In this document: one piece after another, positions 1-8,797 of the stretch
Layout: each line of letters begins with the position of its first letter
Position numbering within the stretch: the stretch's first letter is position 1
Assembly: GCF_031456545.1 (NCBI RefSeq)
Contig: NZ_JAVDUV010000001.1
Span: 1,550,001-1,614,000, forward strand
Direction: 5' to 3'
DNA: 64,000 nt
From: Agromyces sp. 3263
Lineage (GTDB): Bacteria > Actinomycetota > Actinomycetes > Actinomycetales > Microbacteriaceae
Notes under the pieces: model-generated
The model's input: the letters and a program-made list of their open reading frames with translations, nothing else
Told to the model about the DNA's origin: nothing
Databases searched by the model: none
Made by a program: the position numbers and the translations under genes

Positions 1-2
1 TG

Positions 3-866
3 TACTGGTGGATCCGCAGCTACCTCCCCGAGGCGAAGACGTGGACGGAGGACCTCCTCGCGGCGGGACAACCACTCTCGACGCGCACTCGGGCCATCCT
101 GCTCGCATTCCCGTCGTGGGTCTCGCTGTGGCAGACGGATGCGGAGATCAGCACGGCGAAGCTCGAGGAGAGCGTTCGACTCTTCCGGGAGATCGGCGAC
201 GAGTTCGGGGAGGGCCTGACCCTGACGGTGCTCTCGCTCGCCTACATGTCGGTGGAGCCGCCCGACCTCGAGCTCGCGGAGGCCCGCCAGCGTGCGGCGC
301 TCGACCTGGAGGGCGGCCGAGATGCGAGCTTCGACGCGCTGTACCGGGGCGCGCTCGGCCGCATCCGGCTGCAGCGCGGCGACCTGGCCGGAGCGATGAC
401 GCTGTTCGAGCAGTCGCTCGACGAGGCGGTGCGGGCACAGGACATGTTCGTGGAGAGCATCGCGCTCACCCAGGTGGGGTGGGCGCAGCTCGCCCTCGGC
501 CAGGACGCGAGCGAGGCGTTCCTGCGCAACCTCGATCTCGCCGTGCGGCTGCGGAACGACAACGGGATCGCGTTCGCGCTCGAGGGTGTGAGCGCATCGG
601 TGGCCACCACCGGCGACCTCGAGCGCGCCGGCATGCTGCTGGGCGCGGCCGACGCGCTCCGCGCCCGCACCGGACTCTCGGACCAGCGCTCGTACGTGAC
701 GTTCCAGCCGTTCGTGGACGCGGTGCTCGCCTCCGACGATGCGGCGGCGTTCCTCGCGGGTCGCGCGCGAGGGCGACGGATGTCACGGCGCGCCGTGCTC
801 GAGTCGGCGCTCGGTTCCCACGCGGCGGCAGCGGCCGGCCCTCGCCCATCCGGGGTGCCGTCGTGA
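3..866 (+). CDS. STAND-type ATPase, C-terminal TPR part (cut by window edge)
   Basis: Only the last 287 residues are in the window; the frame is open to the left edge. What is visible is a helical, TPR-like region that matches the C-terminal third of the next gene along its whole length: both share YWWIR near the start, a WT.DLL segment, a SDQR/IDQR motif and a closing GR.MSRRA motif. It is therefore a tandem paralogue of that DUF4062/NTPase protein, and its missing N-terminus probably holds the same DUF4062 and P-loop modules (inference). The stop lies 16 bases before the GTG of the next gene, so the two are probably cotranscribed. Role unknown: signalling or conflict NTPase are the usual ideas for such architectures. 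Confidence 0.75.
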   Translation, partial: YWWIRSYLPEAKTWTEDLLAAGQPLSTRTRAILLAFPSWVSLWQTDAEISTAKLEESVRLFREIGDEFGEGLTLTVLSLAYMSVEPPDLELAEARQRAALDLEGGRDASFDALYRGALGRIRLQRGDLAGAMTLFEQSLDEAVRAQDMFVESIALTQVGWAQLALGQDASEAFLRNLDLAVRLRNDNGIAFALEGVSASVATTGDLERAGMLLGAADALRARTGLSDQRSYVTFQPFVDAVLASDDAAAFLAGRARGRRMSRRAVLESALGSHAAAAAGPRPSGVPS

Positions 867-882
867 GCGCGGAGACGCCTCC

Positions 883-3585
883 GTGAACAGCCCGACCGGC
901 TCGGCGGGAATCCGCACGCCCGATCAGCGGCTGCGAGTCTTCGTGAGCTCGACGCTGAAGGAGCTGGCACCTGAGCGCCGGGCGGCTCGGGCGGCGATCG
1001 AGCGGTTGCGACTCGCGCCCGTGATGTTCGAGCTCGGGGCGCGGCCGCACCCGCCGCGCGAGCTCTATCGCGCCTACCTCGCGCAGAGCGACGTGTTCGT
1101 CGGCATCTATTGGCAGCAGTACGGGTGGGTCGCACCGGGCGAAGAGATCTCGGGCCTCGAGGACGAGTACCGGCTGGCGCCGCGCGACATGCCGAAGCTC
1201 ATCTATGTGAAGCAGCCGGCCGAGCGGGAGGGGCGTCTCGGCGGTCTCCTCGGCCGCATCCGCGACGACGACACCGCCTCGTACACGCCGTTCTCGACCG
1301 CGGAGGAGCTCGCCGAGCTCATCGAGTCCGACCTCGCGACCCTGCTCGCCGAACGGTTCGACGCATCACGCGCCGGCGCCGGCCCGGGCGGCCCGGACGC
1401 AGCGACCGATGCGGACGCGGGGGCCGGACTCGGGGACGCGGCCGGGCGCCTCCCGATGCCGTCCGGCGCGGTGCTCGGCCGCGACACCGACCTCCCCACG
1501 CTGCTCGAGTGGCTCGGTGGGGCGGACCCGCGCCGCCTCATCACGCTCGTGGGCCCGGGCGGCATCGGCAAGACCCGGCTCGCGGTCGAAGCCGCCCGGC
1601 TCGCCCGCGAACGGTTCGACCGAGTGACGTTCGTCGCCCTCGAGCACGTGCGGGACCCCGCCGGCGTGCTCCCAGCCGTGGCACGCGCCATCGGCGTGCG
1701 CGAGGGCGACGCGCCGACGATCGAGCGCCTCTCCATCGCACGTCGGGGGCGACACGACCTTCTCCTGCTCGACAACCTCGAGCAGGTGATCGCCGCGGCA
1801 CCCGACATCGCTGCCCTGCTCGCGGCCCTGCCCGACGCCACCGTCATGGTGACGAGCCGCGCGAGGCTCCGTGTCCACGGGGAGCAGGTCTTCGATGTCG
1901 AGCCGCTGGCCCTTCCCACCGACCAGCGCGCGGTCTCGCCCGACGAGGTCTCCGACGCTCCGGCGGTCAGGCTGTTCGTCGACCGTGCGCGCTCCGCCGA
2001 TCCGCGGTTCGAGCTCACGAGCGGCAACGCCGAGGTCGTCGCGCGCATCTGCCGGGCGCTCGACGGCGTGCCGCTCGCGATCGAACTCGCGGCAGCCTGC
2101 GTCCGACTCCTCACGCCCGCGGCGCTCCTCGCGAAGCTCGACCGCGTGCTTCCCACGCTGGGCTCGTCGGACCGCGACCTCCCCGAGCATCAGCGCACGA
2201 TCCGCACGACGGTCGAGTGGAGCCTCGATCTCCTGGGTCCCTTCGCCCGGGCGCTCTTCGTGCGCCTCGGGGTCTTCGCCGGCGACTTCGGGTTCGACGC
2301 GGTCGACGCGGTCGCGGCGGACGAGCTCTGGGCCGTGGACCTGCCCGGCGCCCTCCTCGAATTGGTCGACGGCAGCCTGCTGCGCCAGCGCGCCGTGGGT
2401 GACGAGTCGTTCTTCTCCATGCTCGTGCCGGTCCGCGAACTCGCGGTGGCGCTCTTCGCGCAGGACACGGATGCCGCGGCCGCGCGCCGTGCGCACGCGA
2501 CCTACTACGTGCGACTCGCCGCCGAGATCGAACCGCTGCTGCACGGCACCACCCAGCAGGCCGCGGTCGAACGGCTGGAGGCCGAACGCGACAACGTCCG
2601 CGCCGCCTTCCGGCACCTCATCACCGTCGGGGACGTCGACACGGTCGCCGACGCCGTATGGCGGCTGCGCCTCTACTGGTGGATCCGCAACCTCCTGCCC
2701 ACCGCGAAGGCCTGGACGGACGACCTGCTCGAGTCGGGCAGGCCCCTGGCCGAACGCACGCGGGCGATCGCGATCACGTTCTCGTCCTGGGTGGCACTGG
2801 CGGTCCCCGGGACCGAGGTGGACCGGGAGCCGCTCGAGGAGGCCTCGGCGCTCTTCCGCGCGGCCGGCGATCCGCTGGGGGAAGGCGCGGCGCTGACGGT
2901 GCTCGGCATCGCCTGCACCACGTCGACCGACCCCGACCTCGGCCGGGCCGAGGCACTGCAGCGGCGGGCGATCGACCTCGTCACCCCCGAGGACGACCCG
3001 ACGTTCAACGCGCTGATCCGCGGGCAGCTCGGGAGCATCGCGTTGCGACGTGGGCACGCGACTGAGGCGCTCGCCCGCTACGACGAGGTGCTCACGGACG
3101 CGGTGCGCGACGGCGACCGATTCGTGGAGATGACCGAGCTCACGAACGCGGGATGGGCCTGGGTCACGCTGGGCGAGGCCCGCCCCGACCTGTTCGACCG
3201 ACAACTGGACCTCGCCCTGCGGCTCGGAAACGAGGACGGCGTCGAGAACGCGCTCGAGGGAATCGCGGCGTGCGCCATCCTGCGCGGCGATCCCGCACAG
3301 GCGGGCATGCTCTTCGGTGCGGTCGACGTGCTCTGGACGCGAACCGGGCGGATCGACCAGCGCACGTATCCGACGTCCGGTCCCCTCGTGGAGCGGGTGC
3401 TCCGGTCGGGGCACGCATCCGAGTTCGAGGCGGGCCGCCCGCGTGGCCGATCGATGTCGCGGCGTGCCGCACTGCGGCTCGCGCGGGAGTACGCGACCGA
3501 GACCGCGGTCGCCTTGACCGCCGTCGGCGGCCACGGACGAACGGATGCCCGGGAGATCGGCTCCCCGGGGCATCCGTCGTCGTGA
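883..3585 (+). CDS. DUF4062 - NB-ARC-like STAND ATPase with C-terminal TPR region
   Basis: 900 residues. Residues 17-110 look like DUF4062 (RVFVSSTLKEL start, then SDVFVGIYWQQYGWV), a domain of unknown function often put at the N-terminus of STAND proteins. A P-loop GPGGIGKTR lies at 224-232 and a Walker B-like LLLLDNLEQ near 293-301, followed by winged-helix-like and TPR-like helices to the end. No DNA-binding HTH is seen, unlike AfsR/LuxR-type relatives. GTG at 883 is chosen because GGAG lies 8 bases upstream and longer starts run deep into the previous gene. The upstream gene is a paralogue. The last codons overlap a hairpin (3541-3577). Function is not known; regulation by ligand sensing through the TPRs is inference. 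Confidence 0.8.
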   Translation: MNSPTGSAGIRTPDQRLRVFVSSTLKELAPERRAARAAIERLRLAPVMFELGARPHPPRELYRAYLAQSDVFVGIYWQQYGWVAPGEEISGLEDEYRLAPRDMPKLIYVKQPAEREGRLGGLLGRIRDDDTASYTPFSTAEELAELIESDLATLLAERFDASRAGAGPGGPDAATDADAGAGLGDAAGRLPMPSGAVLGRDTDLPTLLEWLGGADPRRLITLVGPGGIGKTRLAVEAARLARERFDRVTFVALEHVRDPAGVLPAVARAIGVREGDAPTIERLSIARRGRHDLLLLDNLEQVIAAAPDIAALLAALPDATVMVTSRARLRVHGEQVFDVEPLALPTDQRAVSPDEVSDAPAVRLFVDRARSADPRFELTSGNAEVVARICRALDGVPLAIELAAACVRLLTPAALLAKLDRVLPTLGSSDRDLPEHQRTIRTTVEWSLDLLGPFARALFVRLGVFAGDFGFDAVDAVAADELWAVDLPGALLELVDGSLLRQRAVGDESFFSMLVPVRELAVALFAQDTDAAAARRAHATYYVRLAAEIEPLLHGTTQQAAVERLEAERDNVRAAFRHLITVGDVDTVADAVWRLRLYWWIRNLLPTAKAWTDDLLESGRPLAERTRAIAITFSSWVALAVPGTEVDREPLEEASALFRAAGDPLGEGAALTVLGIACTTSTDPDLGRAEALQRRAIDLVTPEDDPTFNALIRGQLGSIALRRGHATEALARYDEVLTDAVRDGDRFVEMTELTNAGWAWVTLGEARPDLFDRQLDLALRLGNEDGVENALEGIAACAILRGDPAQAGMLFGAVDVLWTRTGRIDQRTYPTSGPLVERVLRSGHASEFEAGRPRGRSMSRRAALRLAREYATETAVALTAVGGHGRTDAREIGSPGHPSS
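3541..3577. terminator. Hairpin between convergent genes, arms carry GGATGCC
   Basis: ACGGATGCCC + GGGAG on the left pairs with CTCCC + GGGGCATCCGT on the right, with a 2-base bulge and a 5-base loop. It covers the last codons of the ATPase gene and sits 38 bases from the end of the convergent levansucrase gene, so it could end transcription from either side. No T-run follows, which is common in high-G+C actinobacteria. Confidence 0.6.
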
Positions 3586-3615
3586 CCGCCGCTCGCGTGC
3601 GGAGCGGCGCTCGAG

Positions 3616-5205
3616 CTACTTCACCTTGCCGCCGGAGTTGACGTTCAGGTTCGCCGGGATGTCGGCCCAGCCGCCGAGCCCGCCGTTGCCGTAGGAGTAG
3701 TCGACGCTCGTCGTGTCGCCGTGGATGTCCATCTTCACGGTCGGAGCGAGGGTGCCGCCGCGCACGAAGTCGTCGTGCGTGCCGATCGTGTCGATGAACG
3801 ACTGCACCAGGCCGCCGGGCATCACGTAGTGCGAGTACGCCTGGAAGTGGCCGGGGTGCTGGTTGTAGTCGGGTGCGAACGGCTGGCCGCCGGCGAAGTT
3901 CAGGTTCGTCGGGTTGCCGAGCGCGAGGCCCGAGCCGCCGTTGAGCGGCTGGAAGTCGCTGCGGATGCCGTCGCCGACGAAGCCGTAGACGCCCTCGGGG
4001 CCGTCGATGCCGTTCGCGAACGTGCCGCGGTGGCTGATCGTGAACAGGTAGGACTTGCCGTCCTTGAACACGAACTGGGGGCGCTCGGTCTGGTCGGTGA
4101 CGCAGTTGGCCGAGAGGATCGGCGGCAGGAACTCCCACTCGGTGAGGTCGTCGTTCTTCGCCTTCGCGAGGCCGATGTTGCCGATCTGGTAGGTCGCGCC
4201 CGAGGCGTTGACCTGGTCGACGTCCTCGGCGTAGGGGTCGCCCTCGCGGTAACCGAGGTCCTCGGCCGAGCACTGCGCCGACTCGCGCGGCATGGCCGAG
4301 TTGCCCTCGAACACCATGTAGGTCTCACCGGGGTGGGCGGGGTCCTCGAAGGTGAACGGGTCGCGGAAGTTGAAGAACTCGTTCTGCTCGCCGTTCTGGT
4401 AGTTCACGCCGTCGGCCTCGAGCAGGTCGGTGACCGTGTCGAACCCGGTGAATCGCACGCCCTGCTTGTTGGCGTGCACCGTGCCCACGCTGAGCGCGAT
4501 GTGCGGGTCGTAGGGCTTGATGTTGTTGCCCGCGGCGTCACGGTAGAACGCGACATCCGTGAAGAACAGGTTGATCTTGCCGCCCTTGTCGATGCGGGCC
4601 GAGCCCGACCACTGGGTCTGGTGGCTGTACGACTGGTCGTCGAAGATCTTGCCGGTCACGCCCTCCTTGAAGACGAGGCCGCCGTACGTCCAGCCGCCGT
4701 TCTCGGGGCGCTCGTCGGCGGGGACGCCTGCCGGCCGGAAGAAGTAGCCGATCTTCGCGAAGACATGGCGGTCGTCGAAGCCGAGGCTGCGGTCTGCCAC
4801 GAGCGAGAAGATGATCTCCTGGCCGTTGACGCTGTACTGGTTGCCGTCCTTGTCGGTCAGGGGCCAGGTGTCCCACACCCAGACCTCGCCGTTCGACATG
4901 TCGGGGAAGTCCTGCGGCACGGTCGGCATGGTGAGTGCGGCCGGCATGGAGTTCTCACGCGAGGGCGCCTCGGGGTCGGACAGGCGCTTCAGCTGGCGGG
5001 CGTCGGCGCGGGTCCACTTCGAGGTGAAGTCGGACTCGGGCGCGAACGCCTCCTGCGTGTGCGCCGTCGGCTCGGGGCCGGGCTGCAGGTCGTCGGGGGC
5101 CGCGACGGCTCCCGCCGTGCCGGTGAAGAGGGTGGCGAGCACGGCACCGGCCGTGATCATCCCTCCGATGATGGGGCGCCTCGTGCGCCGGGTGGGTGTC
5201 GACAT
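3616..5205 (-). CDS. Secreted levansucrase/fructosyltransferase (GH68)
   Basis: 529 residues. Residues 1-36 form a Sec signal peptide (RRTRR n-region, hydrophobic core, AGAVAA before the cleavage site). The rest is GH68: nucleophile Asp112 in VWDTWP, the RDPF transition-state motif at 281-284 and the acid/base Glu374 in DQTERPQF. The enzyme splits sucrose and builds levan-type fructan or releases fructose outside the cell; which product dominates cannot be told from sequence. It is divergent from a GH32 fructanase and near a LacI regulator, so it belongs to a fructan/sucrose module. A promoter with a palindrome over its -35 box lies about 315 bases upstream, leaving a long leader. Inulosucrase is the main alternative call. 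Confidence 0.93.
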   Translation of the reverse strand: MSTPTRRTRRPIIGGMITAGAVLATLFTGTAGAVAAPDDLQPGPEPTAHTQEAFAPESDFTSKWTRADARQLKRLSDPEAPSRENSMPAALTMPTVPQDFPDMSNGEVWVWDTWPLTDKDGNQYSVNGQEIIFSLVADRSLGFDDRHVFAKIGYFFRPAGVPADERPENGGWTYGGLVFKEGVTGKIFDDQSYSHQTQWSGSARIDKGGKINLFFTDVAFYRDAAGNNIKPYDPHIALSVGTVHANKQGVRFTGFDTVTDLLEADGVNYQNGEQNEFFNFRDPFTFEDPAHPGETYMVFEGNSAMPRESAQCSAEDLGYREGDPYAEDVDQVNASGATYQIGNIGLAKAKNDDLTEWEFLPPILSANCVTDQTERPQFVFKDGKSYLFTISHRGTFANGIDGPEGVYGFVGDGIRSDFQPLNGGSGLALGNPTNLNFAGGQPFAPDYNQHPGHFQAYSHYVMPGGLVQSFIDTIGTHDDFVRGGTLAPTVKMDIHGDTTSVDYSYGNGGLGGWADIPANLNVNSGGKVK

Positions 5206-5520
5206 GTCTGTCGCCTTCCTGTTTCAGGGTGGTGGGTGGTGATGCCGCCGGGCGGCGGCCATGGGCGGTCGGATGCCGCGTGCGGCGTGCCGCGGTCGCG
5301 CATCCGACCGGTCCGAGCCGTCGGGCGTCAGCCGAGCGGTCGGGAGTCGAGGTGCGACCGGGTGGCTCGCCTGAGCGCGCCTGGTCGGATGGCGTGACCG
5401 CGCCGGTCATGGGTGCGCGGTGCAGCGTGTGTCGTGTTCACGTTCTTCGCTTTCGTGAAGACCGCCGGCTGGTGCCTGGCCGTCGTCGAGAACGTGGCGT
5501 TCGTGCTTCCCCCGAACAGC

Positions 5521-5550
5521 AAGCTATGGGTGGACTGACAACGTTGTCAA
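5521..5550 (-). promoter_or_regulatory. Levansucrase promoter with palindromic operator
   Basis: On the minus strand TTGACA (5550-5545), an 18-base spacer and TAGCTT (5526-5521) form a plausible sigma-A promoter reading toward the levansucrase gene. The perfect palindrome TGACAACGTTGTCA (5536-5549) covers the -35 box; its shape, with a central CG, is that of LacI-family operators, so repression by blocking the -35 is the simplest reading (inference). Confidence 0.65.
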
Positions 5551-5656
5551 GTCTGAACCGCACCCTCGCCGAAGGCTGCATTCGCATGGAAATTCCCCGA
5601 TCAGCGGGCTGACACGGATGGTCGCGCTTCCACGGGACGGATCTGCCCGCCCGAAA

Positions 5657-5685
5657 TTGCAAATCGATTTGCGAGCCCGTACCGT
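5657..5685 (+). promoter_or_regulatory. GH32 fructanase promoter with palindromic operator
   Basis: TTGCAA (5657-5662), a 17-base spacer and TACCGT (5680-5685) form a promoter reading toward the GH32 gene, with about 130 bases of leader. The perfect palindrome GCAAATCGATTTGC (5659-5672) overlaps the -35 box. It has a central CG like LacI-family operators but differs from the palindrome at the levansucrase promoter, so the two genes may answer to different regulators. Confidence 0.68.
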
Positions 5686-5821
5686 AGGCCCTGATTCCTC
5701 GAGTGGCGCTTGCGCTCCTCCCACCGAACACCGCTGCGAAGGCGCACCGCCGATCCGACCGGACCGCCTTCGCCGGCGCGACGGACGGATCGTGCGATGC
5801 GCGAACCCACGACGGAGGATC

Positions 5822-7588
5822 ATGAATCGAACACCACGACCCGGCTCACCGCCGGGCGCGACGACACCCACGGCGCCCAGCGGGCCGGCACGTCGGCGAC
5901 CGTGGCGCCGCCGACCCCGTACTTGGGCGGCCGCAACGGCCGCGGCGATCGCCGCGGTCATCGCGGCGGTGCTGGCCGTGGTGCTCGTGCCTGGCCCCGC
6001 CGGTTCGCCGACGGCGTCCACGAACGCGACGCCCGAGGCATCCGACCGCCCCCACGGCGACCGCGACTTCACGCGACCCGACGACTGGTCGACGTACCGT
6101 CCGGCCGTGCACCTCACGCCCGAGGAGCGGTGGATGAACGACCCGCAGCGGCCCTTCTGGCTCGACGGACGCTGGCACTACTACTACCTCTACAACGCCG
6201 ACTACCCCGAGGGGAACGGCACCGAGTGGTACCACGCGACCTCGACCGACCTCGTGCACTGGCGTGAGGAGGGCGTCGCGATCGAGAAGTACGCGAACGG
6301 GCTCGGGGACATCGAGACCGGCAGCGCCGTGGTCGACACCGAGGACACCGCGGGCTTCGGCCGCGGTGCGGTCATCGCGATCCTGACCCAGCAGGCCGAC
6401 GGCGTGCAGCGCCAGTCGCTCTTCGTCTCGACCGACGGGGGCTTCCACTTCGCGCCCTTCGACGGCAACCCCGTCATGGACAACCCCGGCGAGGCGCACT
6501 GGCGCGACCCGAAGGTCGTCTGGGACGACACGAACGACGAGTGGCTGATGGTGCTCGCCGAGGGCCGCAAGATCGGCTTCTATACCTCGCCCGACCTTAA
6601 GGCGTGGACCTACCGCTCGGGCTTCGAGCGTGACGACCTCGGCATCCTCGAGTGCCCCGACCTGTTCCGGATGTCGCTCGACGGCGACCCGGCGAAGACC
6701 ACCTGGGTGCTCGCCGCCGGCGTGAACGGCGCCGAGCACGGTATGACCACGGGTACCGCCTACTGGACGGGCGCGTGGGACGGCGAGCGGTTCGCCGCGG
6801 ACGCCGCCGAGCCCGCGTGGCTCGACCGCGGGGCCGACTTCTACGCCGCCGTCACGTGGGACGACCCGCGCAGGCCCGAGGCCGAGCGGCTGGCCTCCCG
6901 CTATGCGATCGGCTGGCTCAACAACTGGGCGTACGCGGGTGCCCTGCCCACCGACGACTGGCACGGCGGCGCCGACTCGATCGTGCGCGAGCTCGAGCTG
7001 CGCACCGTCGACGGGCGGCCGACGCTCGTCTCGAGCCCCGTCGCGGCGCTCGATGGGCTCGCGGGCGAACCCGAGGTGCGCAGCGACCTGCGGGTCCCGG
7101 ATGCCGCGGCGCCACGTTCGGCGGCCGACCTCGATCCCGACGCCTCGGCCGAGCTGCCGCAGCCCGCCTCCGACGCCTACCGCCTCACGGTGGAGGTCGC
7201 GCCCGACCCCGACGACCCCGCATCGGAGGTGCGGTTCCGGGTGAAGGAGGGCGACGGCTCGTTCGCGGCCGTCGGCGTCGACTTCGCGACGGGAACGGCC
7301 TTCGTCGCGCGCGACGCGGATGCCGCCGCCGCGGCCATGCCCGACGCGTATCGCGCCGTGCGCACCACGCCGGCGCCGCTGCGCGACGGCGTGGTGACCC
7401 TCGACCTCGTCGTCGACGCCTCGTCGGTCGAGGTCTTCGTCAACGGCGGGGAGTCGACGATGTCGAGCCTCGTCTTCGGCGCGCCCGGTGCGAACGGGCT
7501 GTCGGTCGAGTCCGTCGACGGCACGACCGAGGTGCGCTCGCTGCGGCTCACCCCGCTCGCCGTCGCGCCGGTCGCTCGTCGCGGCTGA
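5822..7588 (+). CDS. Membrane-anchored GH32 fructan hydrolase (levanase/inulinase/sucrase)
   Basis: 588 residues. After an Arg-rich n-region one hydrophobic segment (roughly 28-60) anchors or exports the enzyme. GH32 motifs are in order: WMNDPQ with nucleophile Asp107, RDPK with Asp229, and the ECPD motif with acid/base Glu277; a C-terminal beta-sandwich follows. It should release fructose from levan, inulin or sucrose at the cell surface. ATG at 5822 is chosen because GGAGG lies at 5814-5818 and the longer reading has no signal sequence at its start. It is divergent from levansucrase and ends 10 bases from the convergent LacI gene. Synthesis and breakdown of fructan are thus encoded side by side. 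Exact substrate is uncertain. Confidence 0.92.
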   Translation: MNRTPRPGSPPGATTPTAPSGPARRRPWRRRPRTWAAATAAAIAAVIAAVLAVVLVPGPAGSPTASTNATPEASDRPHGDRDFTRPDDWSTYRPAVHLTPEERWMNDPQRPFWLDGRWHYYYLYNADYPEGNGTEWYHATSTDLVHWREEGVAIEKYANGLGDIETGSAVVDTEDTAGFGRGAVIAILTQQADGVQRQSLFVSTDGGFHFAPFDGNPVMDNPGEAHWRDPKVVWDDTNDEWLMVLAEGRKIGFYTSPDLKAWTYRSGFERDDLGILECPDLFRMSLDGDPAKTTWVLAAGVNGAEHGMTTGTAYWTGAWDGERFAADAAEPAWLDRGADFYAAVTWDDPRRPEAERLASRYAIGWLNNWAYAGALPTDDWHGGADSIVRELELRTVDGRPTLVSSPVAALDGLAGEPEVRSDLRVPDAAAPRSAADLDPDASAELPQPASDAYRLTVEVAPDPDDPASEVRFRVKEGDGSFAAVGVDFATGTAFVARDADAAAAAMPDAYRAVRTTPAPLRDGVVTLDLVVDASSVEVFVNGGESTMSSLVFGAPGANGLSVESVDGTTEVRSLRLTPLAVAPVARRG

Positions 7589-7598
7589 GCCGACCCGC

Positions 7599-8714
7599 TC
7601 AGCCCGCGGCGGGCGGGGGCGGTGCGACCGAGCCGCGCTCGACGAGCTCGCACGCGAGCAGCACGGGCGCCGCGGCATCCGTCGGCGTGCCGCCCGCCCC
7701 CGCCGCGCCCGCCACCGTGCCGCCGTCGATCCGGTCGAGCAGCGTCGCCATGCCCCAGCGGCCCATCTCCCGGTGGGGCAGCGCGATCGTCGTGAGCCCG
7801 GGCTCGAGCGCCGCCGCGACGATCTCGAGGTCGTCGACACCGACGATCGAGCAGTCGCGCGGCACGGCGAGGCCGAGGGCGGATGCCGCCTGGAACACGC
7901 CCATGGCCATCTGGTCGTTGAAGCAGAACACGGCGGTGGGGCGCTCGGCCGGCGGGCGGTCGAGCAGCCGGCGTCCGGCGAGGCGGCCGCCCGCGGCATC
8001 CGAGGCGGCCCGCTCGACGGCAGTGCTCGAGCCGTGGCGTCCGGCGAGTCCGGCGGCATCGAGTGCCGCCCGGAAGCCCGCCTCCCGGCCACGGCTCGCG
8101 GGGGCGTCCTCCGTCGTCGTGACGAAGCCGATGCGGCGATGCCCGGCGGCGACGAGATGGGCTACCGCCGTCGCCGCGATGCCCTCCTCGTCGGGCGCGA
8201 TCGCGGGCAGGCGCCACCCGCCGGCGGGCACCCCGTCGACGAGCACGGCGGGCGTCGCCCCGAGCGCCGCCGGGCGCGCGACCTCCTGGTGCGACATCCG
8301 CGCCAGCACGATGCCGTCGACGCGGTGGTCGAGGAGCGCCCGTAACTGCGCCTCCTCCAGGCCGGGATCGCCCTCGGAGTCGACGACCATCAGCACGACG
8401 TCGCGCTCGCGGGCCGCCTCTTGGGCGCCCTGCACGATCCGGCCGGCGAACGGCGTCGTCGCGATCCGATCGCTCGCGAGCCCGACGACGCCCGTGCGCC
8501 GCATCCGCAGCCCGCTCGCGAGCCGGTTCGGCGTGTAGCCGAGCTGGGCGGCCGCCTGCACGACCCGCTCGCGCGTCGCAGCGCTGACCGACCGGGTGCC
8601 GCTGAGCGCGTGCGAGACCGTCGTCGGCGAGACGCCGGCCAGCGCGGCCACAGCGCGGATGCTCGGGCGCAGTGCCGCGGCATCCGCCCGCTCCTCCCCC
8701 GCTGCCGGCGCCAT
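7599..8714 (-). CDS. LacI-family transcriptional regulator
   Basis: 371 residues. An N-terminal LacI HTH (RAVAALAGVSPTTVSHALSG, then YTPNRLASGL hinge) is followed by a periplasmic-binding-like sensor domain with the usual FNDQMAMGV motif. It ends convergently with the GH32 gene and is the obvious candidate to bind one of the two palindromes in the fructan promoter gap (inference from position). ATG at 8714 is chosen over an upstream in-frame ATG because the upstream part is not LacI-like and a TAGGCT box lies 8 bases before it, suggesting a leaderless mRNA. Effector unknown; a fructose-containing sugar is the likely class. Confidence 0.9.
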   Translation of the reverse strand: MAPAAGEERADAAALRPSIRAVAALAGVSPTTVSHALSGTRSVSAATRERVVQAAAQLGYTPNRLASGLRMRRTGVVGLASDRIATTPFAGRIVQGAQEAARERDVVLMVVDSEGDPGLEEAQLRALLDHRVDGIVLARMSHQEVARPAALGATPAVLVDGVPAGGWRLPAIAPDEEGIAATAVAHLVAAGHRRIGFVTTTEDAPASRGREAGFRAALDAAGLAGRHGSSTAVERAASDAAGGRLAGRRLLDRPPAERPTAVFCFNDQMAMGVFQAASALGLAVPRDCSIVGVDDLEIVAAALEPGLTTIALPHREMGRWGMATLLDRIDGGTVAGAAGAGGTPTDAAAPVLLACELVERGSVAPPPPAAG

Positions 8715-8797
8715 GGTCAACGAGCCTACGCGCGACGCGCCGAGCGAGGTGATCCCCCACTGCCCGGTCGGGGACGCGCCGGGCGTACGATCCAGCC

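Larger units (their letters stand above)
5206..5821. other. Divergent regulatory region of the fructan genes
   Basis: 616 bases without a gene. The half next to levansucrase (5206-5520) is its presumed transcribed leader and holds an inverted repeat GGTCGGATGC (5267-5276) / GCATCCGACC (5300-5309), and TTCACG/CGTGAA arms at 5437-5442 and 5454-5459. The other half holds two promoters and two different perfect 14-bp palindromes listed separately. The short ORFs that run across this gap have no ribosome binding site and look like chance. Confidence 0.7.

Noticed and set aside
5846..8092. A 748-residue minus-strand open frame over the GH32 and LacI genes
   Set aside because: Low-complexity Arg/Gly/Val composition and no motif; the plus-strand GH32 motifs and the LacI HTH explain the DNA.
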